NCBI GenBank assembly: GCA_032173965.1
Contig: JAVUNC010000004.1
Location: 62,866,501-62,930,500 of the forward strand
Reading direction: 5' to 3'
DNA from: Sitta carolinensis
Taxonomy: Eukaryota > Chordata > Aves > Passeriformes > Sittidae
Length of the DNA: 64,000 nucleotides
Shown here: piece by piece, positions 46,301 to 58,300 of the stretch
Layout: each line of letters opens with the position of its first letter
How positions within the stretch are numbered: the first letter of the stretch is position 1
Program-made: the position numbers and the translations under genes
The notes under the pieces: generated by a model
The model's database searches: none
What the model was told of the DNA's origin: nothing
Seen by the model: the letters and a program-made list of their open reading frames with translations, nothing else

Positions 46301-49300
46301 CACAGTTTACAACGTTCCTGTGGCTGGCACTGAGAGCAGCAAGGATGAACTTCCGAAGGTCCTCCCCTTGGCCCACCTGGGCATCGTCTTCCATCCGCAC
46401 GTGGAAAGTATTCAATTTGTGCCTGGGGATGTGAGTGAGCAGCTCGGATAGATCGAGCCTCCTCAGAAACTGCACAGGGGTATCGAAGTGTCCTGACCTA
46501 TGCGCTTGCAAGCCAGCTGCCCCGTAATCAAAATGTGCATTCCTGAACATGCCCCACCAGCCATGCTCTTCTTGTGGGGCTCCAGGTGAATGGCATTCTT
46601 CAAAAACTCTCCCAGGTACCGCGAGGAGCGAGGGCCACTGAAATGGGTGGGGGCCAGGATGGAGTAGCCGGTGGGCGGGGATTGCCCCGGGGAGACGCAG
46701 GGCGAGCGAACAGCGTAGCTGCCCCCAGGACACCCTTCTCCTGGGAGTTCTGCCTGTCCATGGAGTGCCTGCGCTGCAGCTCGCTGCTCAAGCCTTTCTG
46801 CGGCTTGTTGGCCGGCCGGCCTTTTTTGGCCTCCTCTGCTGCCTCTGTCACGGACCTTCCCGTGCTCTTCTCCAACACTGATTTCTTCTTCTTGTCATCC
46901 TGCATTCGCTTCACCTGGTACCAGTCCGTGTCCTTCTTTAAATGACCCTGCCCACAGCGGCAGGAGCAAAACCGGAAAGCCAGATCGTATCCCTTCTTGG
47001 TCCACATGTTTTGGCGACACTGCTTTTCGTTCCAGCTCCTGGCTCTGCCGATGCAGTTGAACTGGACGAGGATGCTGCTCTCCCACTCGTAGAAGCACTG
47101 AAGGTGCATCCAAGTGCTGTAGGGACAGTGCTCGTTGTTGCATATAACCTTCTGGTAGTCATCCTTCTCCAGGTCCACCGGCCTTCCAAAGCTACAGATC
47201 AGTGGAGTCGCACAAGGGGCCTCTGTGGAAGGTAAAACAGACACATTAATAACTCCATGGCCCATTTATTGCAGCGCTTTCTTTAAACACTGTGACAAAC
47301 ACACGAAAGCTCTTACTAACAACCTGCATTACTAAAGGGCCACAAGCACTAGGCTCTGGGTCAGTGCAAACAGCAGTATTTGCCAAGAAGATAAGCATAT
47401 GAAAGCAGATAAGGAAATGCACAAATAAAGAAACAAAATGACACTCCAGTCTGTTTAATATTCAAAACCAAAGCGCCTCGGAAGCCTTAGCCCTCCTCAA
47501 GCATTTGTGGATACCGCTGCAAGGCCTTAAGAAGCAAGGAGAAAGCATTGTGAATGTTTCTGGAGAGCTGCTTTGAGGTCTGAGTGGCAACATGGGCAGA
47601 AGGCACAGAGATGTCTGTTTGAAAAACAAGTAAGCAATTCAAGTAAGTAACCCCAGCTTCACAATCATGGGGAGAGGCAGGAATTGATCTTTTCTTTGGT
47701 ACTGAACAAGAGACAACAGCTAGGGAGAGAAGGAAGAAGCACAGATCTTTGAAAAGCAAGACAAAGAGCTTACATTCCTAGTACAGAAAGGAGGGCCTTC
47801 ATTACACTACCCAGGCAAATACAGACTATATCCCCACCACTGACCTTCTGGACAGCTAAATTTCACAAACCAAACAGTTCTGCAGCACAGACAGGTGAAA
47901 AAATCCAAATGCAACAAGGCATTTTATCAGCAAAGTAACAGCTTTGCTATGTCCTTGAGCAAATAACAGTTTACTTCAGTCATCTCACAGCAACAATATC
48001 AGCTTCTACACAAAAAAAAGAAAAACAACAGTAGAATGTTCTGCATTTATGAACCAATGTTTTCTAGTTCCTCACCAAAGTACCACAGACTATATATGAC
48101 TCCCATTGCTGGCTGCTCTGTTCCAGTTGGAAGGCTCAAAAGGGTTTGGAAATTTTCTACTGGAGTTTTTTTAAGAATCTTTTAGATGCTGTAGTGGGTT
48201 GACCCCCACCACAGACACTCAAGTATTGCAAATATTTCTTCTCTGTATTTCTGTCTTCCTAATTCTTCCACTTCATCAGAAAGTACTGCTCCAACAGGGC
48301 TGTCAGGCAGCTTTCAAATATTAACAGGTTTCTTCAGAGTCTTCTGTGGTCAAGTGTTGCCTCACCCTACCTAAAACACAGCAATCAGCTTCCTGAAGTT
48401 CCCTCGAAGTCTCAGCCAGAGCCCCAGGACTTATGGCAGAGGTGCACAGAGCCTTGAGGAGAGAGACTGCCATGACTGAATTTTTTTTTCCTTTAGGACT
48501 TTAAATTTCTGTCTGATGAGTAGGTTAAAAAACCAACCACTCTGTTGCACTGTTCTTAATCCCATTCTTATCACTGCTTGCACAAATAACACAACATAAT
48601 TTGCAGTAGAATGAGAGGTTTTATGCTGCTACATGTTCTTAGACTCCGACTCCGAGTAAGAGACACACTATCCATCATCACCTGTCCTACAGCAGTAACA
48701 CACAAATCAGATGCTCTACAACACAGATCTATGCCATGCTAGTGGTCATTTTCCCAGCAAGTTTTTGGAAAAAGCTATAAACAAGCAAAATGTTCAAGGC
48801 TACCTTCAGTAAATTCAAGATTACTGTAGTTCTTAAAGCTTACTTACACCAAAGAAAGAAGCACAAATAGCACAGAAAAGCTTTCCTGAGCCATTCCCTG
48901 GAAGACGCCAAATTCTTCACTTAATTTCTTTCTCTGCTTCTAATGCCAGAAGTGGCCCACTTGCAAGCTAAGTTTTTCTGCAATACCTTTGCTTCAGGGA
49001 GTGGCCTATAAATTGCAAGGAAAACACATTCCCAAATGCCTTCCTTTAAAGAAGAAAAAGCCTATTTCATTTCAAAATATGGACTTTTCAGACATCAAAA
49101 ACAAATCACCAAACTGGAGAGAACAGAGACAAGAGAGGCTTTTCCTAGAGACTTTTTGGAAGTTCCCTCTATATACATGACAAATATTTTGTTATTGGGT
49201 GTCTTGTGTCTCTGAAAAGCTCACTAAGAGCATCCAAGTTTAGAGATGTCTTTGAGAAGCAACAATTTTATTGGCAACCAGTGACTAATTTTTCTCCCTT

Positions 49301-52300
49301 CTTTAATTGTGTGTTATTAAGTATAATGTTGCTCCTATTTACTATAATGTTGCTGGCCAAGAGCATAAGTGAGTGCTAACTTACCTGCTCTGAAACAGAA
49401 TCTGTCAGTTTACCAGTTCAGAGAGTTTTCCCACCCATTCTCCCAGCCTTCCAGCCACACTACCACAGTGTGACTCTCTGCAAAGCTTTTCTTCTTTGCC
49501 AGTCTTTCTTTCATCACATTTAAGGTCTGAAAGTATAGTTCACAATTACAGTATCCTTATGCAATTGACCTCAGAGAAGCCAGTTAAACTGAACCCATGA
49601 AAGGCAAATCGTCAGAAGTCATATGTGAGGCAAGGTACTGGAGGCACCAACATGAAAATTCTCACTTATGCTTTTCCTTTATACATCGATTTTGGTACAT
49701 ATTCCATTCCACCATTGCAAGAAGGCAGCAAAAAAAAGAACATGCCAAAAATCTACTTATGCTCTCACTGTGTTTCAGAGAGTAAATGTTCTAAGAGTTG
49801 CAGGTATAATTATGGCTGACAGCTGAGAAAGTACTACACAGACAAGTCTAGAATTGAATACAGACACTATAGTTGTTCATCCATGCCAGCATAGTTAACT
49901 GACTAAAAAAAGGAGTGTTTCCCTGATTAGCCTTTGAACACATTTTTGAGTTTGTATGCTAAAAATATGATCTCTAGCCCCTGAGAAGTTTACAGACTCT
50001 TCATCATGTGGACAAAAAATAAAATAAATAAAATACGTGACTGAAATACAAAAACCATCACCACAGACCGTGTATTCCACAGAAGATGTCTGCAATTATT
50101 TAATTATGATCATGTACCGGGTGTCTAGATGCTAAAATAAAGGCAACTTCCAACACACTTTTTTTCCCCTTTTCCTAGCCAGTCAGTGGAAGTACTGTGG
50201 AAAGAAATCTTCTCCAGTTTCTCCTTAAGAATTTACAGAGGCCAGATTACCTGAGCAACTTCCCACACAGATAACTACAGGCAAGAAAAGGCAAAGCTGC
50301 AAGTTCTGGACAGAGATGTCTTCTTCAACATTTAAGTTAACTAGATGATTACAAAGTTTTCACACATTCCCTCATCTGATCTGCTATCTACACAGTGTGA
50401 ATTGGCTGGTCACATATAATCACCACAGCAAAAGCAGGTCTGGAGCAGCTGGAAGACAGCAACAGAATTAACAAAAGCCTTCCATCATGCAAAAGATTCC
50501 AATTAAATGGTGGCACTGAGATTGCTTTGGAAAACATCATTGCTGGTCTCTACTCACCCCTTCTGGGGACTCATCTGACATTTCACTACTGCCACTGTAG
50601 CTGCATAGGAAATACTCCAGAAAACTGACTGGTCTCTCTGCCATGTTGCTCCACAGCATAGGTTATGCCATACTAGTCTAAGCACCTGCTTTCACCGATA
50701 CAGACTTGCTTTTATCAAGCAAAATAAAAGGTTTGGAGAAGGCCTTGATTAAACCACTGCAGTATTTCCACGACAGAAACTGAGAAGCCCAGCATGGCTA
50801 ATTTGTCTCAGTAGAAAGTTCTACTGCTTTCTGTAGTTTTCCTGTATTTAAGAAAGCAGAAAACTCCATTACCTGAAAAGCATACAAAAACCTCAAGCCA
50901 ACATTTGGTTTTGCCACACATTTCAAATTATCTGTACAAAACAGACTGTGCAGGATCGAACATCCCTTGCAGACTTTTCTGTACTCATGTCTCCTGCCAA
51001 ACATAACCATGCCACGTGTTATAAATGGGAAACAGAAAACAGCAATTTTTGTGCAATTTTCCCAGTTCATGGCAACAGATATGTCTTACAAGCAAAAGAG
51101 ACAGCATTCAGATCAGTATGGGAGCCACATTTTAGGTAATGTGAAGAGCTCTTCCCATCAATTCACAGACCTTGAAAGTGGTCTGGGTTATTTAGTCACC
51201 ATTTTACAAATGATACAGAGCACTTTTTTCAGTATTACAAGACTTTAAAAATTGTTATCAAGTCCTTGTACTTCCCATAATTAGAAATAAATTTTGAGAT
51301 AATCTTCAAAAAGTCAGAGCCAGAATCATTGTCCTAATGTTTTATGATGATAGTGCTAATGATTACTGTCAAGAGAGATTATGATGGGAAGTAAATAAAA
51401 ATTACATGGCCAAACTGCCATCCACACCTATAGACCCAAGCTGGTTTGTCACCTAAATATAATTTGCTTCCAAACAGCTCAACAAGTTTCTGGTCTCCAA
51501 AGCTATGAAACTCCACGGAAAATGAAAGATTACATGGTATCAGAGCAACAACCATTCTCCCAGCAAGCCCTTAAAAAAGAATGCCAAAATAATGATAAAA
51601 GAATTTCTATTTAACTCTCAGTTTTAAGATGGGTTTCACAGCCTAAGAGAACAAAACAAGACAGCATGCAGTTTTGTGTAGCAGAACAGCTTCAACATAG
51701 CCTGTCAAGTTGCAACTACAAGCACTTTCAAGATGTTATTGTTTCCACATAAAAAAATAAATGTTTTCTCATATTCCTCTGTAGTGATCTGGAACAGTGA
51801 TTTTGAAAATAGTTGGAAGGAGCAGTAGATAAATGCGTTCTGAAACAGAAATAACATACAATATTACAAACTCACGTACGTGTGTGCAAAGATAGCTCAC
51901 TGTTTAAACAAGGTTGTGTTTTATGTTTGACAGAGACATCGTAAAATTAACTTTTCTTTCAAAAATGAGAATATGACAGAAGACTGCAAGGAAACTGGAT
52001 TGGCTTGTTTGGCTTCTTCCCATTTTTTCTGTTCAGGTTTATCAACTTCCATAAAGGCCAGGAATAGGAATAGAAACAGAACGTCTGAGAAATACCTCTT
52101 TCAACAAAGAAAAATCCTCCCACATGAACTGGTTATACCTTCTAATAAAAAAGAAAGGCAGTATATGAAGACCATCCTTCCCATTTTATGACCCAAATGA
52201 AAGCAGCAAAACAACAGCTGCCTGAGGAACTTCCCTCTGGTGAAGTATTATTAAGGAGAACGTTGTTTACTTCTGTTTACACACCCATCATAAAAAGCCA

Positions 52301-55300
52301 GAGATGCACCCAGCAAGCCAAATGCAGTAATTCCATGGCTTCAGTTTCGTGACTGCTTTCATTTGTTCCAAGTCCTCAATGCAAATGCCTAAAGCAAAAT
52401 TCGCTCTTCCCCTGCTACGCTCCCACATTACCCATTGTGTTAAGCACCAGAGTTTTTCAGTCAGTGGACAGAAACAGATAATTATTTCCCATACTCGTCA
52501 GCATAGGTTTCAGCTCGCTGCACAGATTTGCCATCTCTGGTAACACTCAAGGGAGGTGTTAAACATGTGAGGCTGGGGGCAGAGGGAGAGGGAGGTGCGG
52601 TGGCGGCTGGACCAGACGGCCCCACTGTCATCTTGAAACAACTGTCAGGCAACAGCAGGTTGTTATGGATCTGGGAAAAGAAATTATCCCCAAAAAAGAG
52701 AAAAGTCTTGGCACAGGATTGGTTGCAAGACACTTAACTATGGCTTGTTCTTGGTCTACTGTTACTCTAGCATCTCCTCATCTATGCCAAGGACACACTA
52801 GCTGCCAGCACTCTACCCAGGCCAGAGGGTTCCTGTGGGACACACTCCTTGTAAACTAAGCACTTTAACCTCTGCCCTGCCTTCCCATGAACACTGCTCT
52901 CTTCACAACCTTACACAGCTAGGAATTGTTCACTCTGCCAGCCAGAACCAGAGCTGAGTCATTCCTGGGGAAGGCCACTCCCTACCAACCATCTGCATGA
53001 ATCTTTTGAATTTTCTCTGCCATCAGCATAGCTTTATTTTAATTGAAGTCATACAATATTACTGCACTAATACTGCAACGCAGCTGTAGAAAGTAAACCA
53101 CCACAACAACAAAACAGACAGAAAAAATGAAACTTGAATTAAGTGTCTGATGTATGCGCTTTGTTGAACATTGCAATACAATCTGATTTTCCAAAGATTA
53201 CCAATATGTGACAAAACAGTATTGTCACACTCCTAACTGGTTAAACAGCACAAATGATATGGCAATACAGAAATGACTGGCCACTTTCCTAAGAGCCTAA
53301 GTGCAGCAGAACAATGCAATGAGAAAAAACATTTCATGAGCTGATCCAAAAGGCAGACTTGAATCTCCAGTGCAGCAGCAACAACAAATGAAAGGTGACA
53401 AACAGTAAGAGAAGTCTTAAAACAGCTCCGGGCTTACACTGGTAACACTCCTGATGATGATTAATACCTCTTCAAAACTTAAGCAATCCTTGCTGAATGA
53501 TCAAGACGAAAGCTTCCAGGAGGATTTTCCAGGAGGGAAGGGAAAAACACAAGACAGCAGTACCAGGTAAGACACTCTTAACACAGGCTTTCTTTTGTGC
53601 CATTAGGACTCCCTCAAGCTCTTGAAAAGGGAAGCCAAGGCCAGCAGTCCATTCTCAGTAGACAGAGCCACTGCCATTGCAAAGAGGAGGTGTCTGGAGT
53701 CAGGCTGGCTGATAGCTTTACATCTACTACACACCTGCATATTGACACTGTCAGTAAGTGCCAATCCACAGCTCAATCCTGTCCCCAGGACCACAGAGCT
53801 GCAGGCAACACCTACTCTCAGGAGGGATTTAAGGATAACAAAGCCATAAGCAGCCCAGTTCCTGCATGCTTCACCCATGTGCAAGATGTCACTAATTCTA
53901 TTAAGTGAGTAGTAACATGAAGCAATCACCCTCCCCTAGAAAAGATTTCAGGTAATTTGGAGCCACTAAACCCTGGTTCAGCTGTGAATTTAGGTATTGA
54001 GACTCCCTGAGGGCTCAGTAGCTGCTAGAAGCATCTCCATGCACTTCACTAATGCTAAGTTCACACTCCAAAGCAATCTCTTGACAATAAAAAAAATAAA
54101 AAGAAAAATCCCCACACCTAGCAACTTCACAGCAACAGGAAAATACCATGGAGATCATGAAGGTTTAACTCATACCTGCTACATTAACACCTTCTAACTA
54201 ACAGCACAGTCTGAGATAATGCATGTTTATGAAATCAGCAACCAGCATGTGATACAGTTATCTGCAGCTCTCATTCAACCACCCACTCCCAGCTCAACCA
54301 TCACCTCACCAAAGTAAGGCAGAAAATCAAGATTGAAACTGTACAAACTAAGGAAGATAGGCACTTACATGTGCACAATAATTTTGTGGCTTGTTTACAC
54401 AGCCATCTGTGCTCCAAGCTGAACCTACTGCCTACGCTGCTGAAACCAAACATAAGAATTCATATGGCCTTGTAGAAATCACCATAATCTGTACAATTAT
54501 CATCTAGCCAATTTAGCCAGTTTCTTTCCATTTAATATGTTTTGTCCAAATGTGTTGTTCAAAGCTTTGGCTTTTGCTTGGGATGCATTGACCCTCTCTG
54601 TATAGGAGAAATCTTGTCCTGGCCTGTGCTGTCACACCTGAATCCAACTGGAAATATCCCCAGAGAAGAGACCTAAGCCACTACCTGTGTCAGTACCAGG
54701 ACAACTATGCACCCCCAATACTCCCATGTGAACTCTGAATTGATTTAAGCAGGTCAAAGACAACTGGTTCTCTGTGCCATAAGCAATCATGCCCCACCTA
54801 GGAAGACTACTCAGCATCGTGTGGATTTCTCTGATGACTTCTGTCTTGGTGAATGCAGAGATTAATGACTATCTCAAGACTGCTGGGCCTTAATGTGTTT
54901 TGAACATTGGCTTAGTCTGCACATGAAATGTCCCCACAGAAAAGCGCTTGTACCTCTCACTTCGGCCTTCCAAGAGCTTTTAATAACTTGAACTGCTACA
55001 GAGAACTAACCTTGGTGCTTCAAGAAACAGTCACTCTAACAATAACTAAAGCAGACTCTACTGCACCTGCCCTAGAAAGTTTTCAGTGGCAAACTCCAAC
55101 TCGTGCTGGAAATAGAGATAACTGTGGCATGCAGCAGATGCCCTAATGCCAAGCACAGATGTAATCACTGAAGGCTGGACTCGCTCAGACTGAGAGCTAG
55201 CTAGCCACGACACCCAGTCCAAAAGCACAAGGCAGCAAGAGAGAAAGCAAAGCAGGCAGAACCAAGTGGTATCAGCACCTCTTATATTTGCAGATCTAGG

Positions 55301-58300
55301 GATATTTGTGCCATTGGTCTATCCTTCCCAAGTTTCAGTGTGACAGACTGTGTTTTATTTTCCATGCTAAAGGCTAAAGAAAGTGGTAGAAACTCAGTGA
55401 TGCAGTACCCAGCATCTCTTCAATGATGATGAAGATGTGGAGCTGTTGGCTCCCCCAGACATCTCCCTCCCCATGCCATGCAGGCTCCCAGCCTTGCCAG
55501 GAACCACCCCTGGCATCTGTGTGGCACACAAAGACCTCAGCTCTACACTGCTCCCGTAATGGGTGGGGGCAGCACAGAAGGGGAGGTGGGGAGTGCCAGG
55601 CACACTCAACAGCCGGGCTCCAACCTCCTCTCCCAGCAGGCACCCCAGACAGGAACCACAGCAATATCCCTCTCAGGACCAGGAAGGAGCACTGCTAGAG
55701 ACAAAGACATATAGGTTGAAGTGAAAGCTCTCAAGATAAATGTCACTGAAGTCTACCAGGAAATGCCAGTACTCCACTCGAAATCCCACAAGCTTTCAAA
55801 ATGGAATTACCCACTCCAGTGACCAGATTACTGCTTCAAGAGGCTTCTTTGAAATTATTTGAATTTCTATAAAAACAGTGTAAAGAAAACGCATGCCCTA
55901 CTAATCCTGTTATAATTTAGACACCTTGAAGATTAGCTGTAGTATTTCATTCTGAGTGCAAGGTTTTCCTCTGGTCTTTTATTAACCTCAAACATGCTGC
56001 AGGAAGAAAAGCAGAGAAGGATGGATGTCTGCCAGCCATGACAGTACTTTAATATCAAAGGATGTCTCAATATGCAAGGCTGTAAGCCAGGCTGAAGAAA
56101 ACTCACAAATGTCTCCAAGGGCTAGAAATCATTTTGTCACTACTTGTTAGATCACTCTGAGTAAGATATGGGATGAGCACAGACAAAGCAAAGAAATCAG
56201 TCCAAATACTGTATTTCCTTGTATGAAACAGAGCAAACATCAACTCCAAACCTTACTCATGAAAGCATTACACTTAAGTAATAACTAATCACATGAACAC
56301 AGAATTCTGTCAGGGCACTGATAACCATTTTGATAGTAAAAAAACTTGGAAAAAAAACCAAAAAACCAAACTTAAATGGGTGTGGGCTAGCTGGCATGAA
56401 AGAATATTTTTTTTAACTCAGTAACACCCTGAACATGATTCCATTTGCAAAGATTTGCAGAACATGAGCTGCATTTTCTACCAAAGCCATGTAATTGCAT
56501 AGTTTTAACAATCCTAAAACTAACATGAAAGTCCTTTTGAACCTGATTTGCATTGACAGAGACAGCGAAATATGCATTCAATTGATTTCTGCAGTTAGAA
56601 GAACACAATGGTATTATGAGACAAAATTATTTCCCCTTAGTAAATTTAGAGGTATTAAATTTTGTAGTCACTGCAACAGAATAGAAACTTAATTTTCCAG
56701 GTGGTCTCACTGATACCAATGGGACTCCCTCAGGCTAAATAATCAGAAGGTGCCAATACTGAACATGACTAGAGTGCCAAACTGGAACTTATACGCAGCA
56801 GGGAACATTTGACAGCAAATATTAATCCAAGCTTAAATACTACAAGAATTCATTCCCTGAAAACATATTTTTAAATTAAACATTGCTCTGATGAATTTTC
56901 TGTCCCTCCCTAACTATCCCACATCCAGGATATAATTATTTCTTTTTTAGAAAATCATAATTGTTGGCCAGTCACAGTGTTCAACACATTAGTCACTGAT
57001 GTGCTCACTGATTTCCCTCTCCATACGCTTTTCCTATGTTAGCATTTTTATTTGAAAGTAAATCAGTCTTACAAATTTGTAAAACCCAGGTGAAGTGTTC
57101 AAAAGCATATAAATCTGCCAGCAGCTCCACCTGCCAACCCACCAACTCACCAACTCTGTCACTTGAGCAGTTTAAGGGCTCACCTATGGTGGGGGAGAAA
57201 AAAAAAAGGTTTTAAAACAAGTGGCTAGTACACTGTAGGATGGTGTTTGAGAGACAGTTATGCTGTGGGGAGGGTTTTTAGTTTAATTTCATTGCCTGTA
57301 ATGAATTCCATGATAAAGGGGAAAAGCACAGCTAAGGAGTCATAGCTTTTTCTTTTCTCTAGTCTTCTCACAGCACCAGTGGTGGAGAGAACAGAGTGAC
57401 AACAACAAGGATGAAGCAGCAAAATGTTAAGATAGGGACCACAAAGCCAAAGAAAAGGACTTGGCTCTACTGGACAATGAGATGAAGAATGGAAACAAGG
57501 CAAGGAAAATGAAGAGAATAAGGAATATTAGGGTCAGAAACAACTGTATGTCAAGACTAGAGCAAGATATTTAGAGGATAAAGGGATAAAACAGCTGGAG
57601 CTAGAGCTGAAAGTGTTCATCCTCAGCAAGGCAGACAGAACAGGAACTTGTTCCTCAGAGCATTAGATCTAAATGTAAACCCTGTGGATTTTCCTCTTCT
57701 CAGAGCAAAGTACCCACAAAATGTTAGTTTATGTCTGCAGATGAAGATAACCAACTACTGCCATTAGGAACACTGCCATCAATGGGGTAAGTGCAAAATC
57801 CCATGCAGTTGTTGCTATAATTTTACATGATGACAGCTCAGAAAAGTAACCCAGAAAACTAGCTAGAAAATTAGAAAATTAAATTTTTTTTGAAACATCA
57901 TTCAATCACTCTGAAGACAGGTAATCTATGGAATGAGGCTTTCTGTGACATCACATTTCAGTTTCCCTGTGCACTGTGATACTATTAAACTAGTCCACCC
58001 ACACTACATATCCCCCTCTCCATGACCTTGTGCATCATTTAGTGCAGAAAATGGATGCACTCTGGTCAAGAAATATTAATCTATCATATAGACACAGCTA
58101 GAGAATGTGAATCCCCCTTGTAGGCAGCATCCCAATACCCAAAGCCAAGAAGTTGAGAGTGCAAGGTGAGAAAAGCCACCACATCTGGTCAGTGGTTATG
58201 CTCTCTGCCTTCCTAATTCCCCTGTGGGAGTCTAGAACCCTTCAAGCACAGTTTGAGCTCTGAATACACAAAAACTGAATCTCCACCAAAAAAACCAAAA

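Noticed and set aside
46184..47222. Programmed ribosomal frameshifting in HECA
   Set aside because: Drosophila headcase uses stop-codon readthrough, so recoding came to mind. Two separate shifts in generic G runs without a slippery heptamer or an obvious downstream structure, and a missing-base signature at each, fit sequence deletion better.
48190..48210. TGTAGTGGGTTGACCC, which resembles the edge of another avian LTR family
   Set aside because: Only about 16 bases resemble it and no matching second end or LTR body follows, so a call is not justified.
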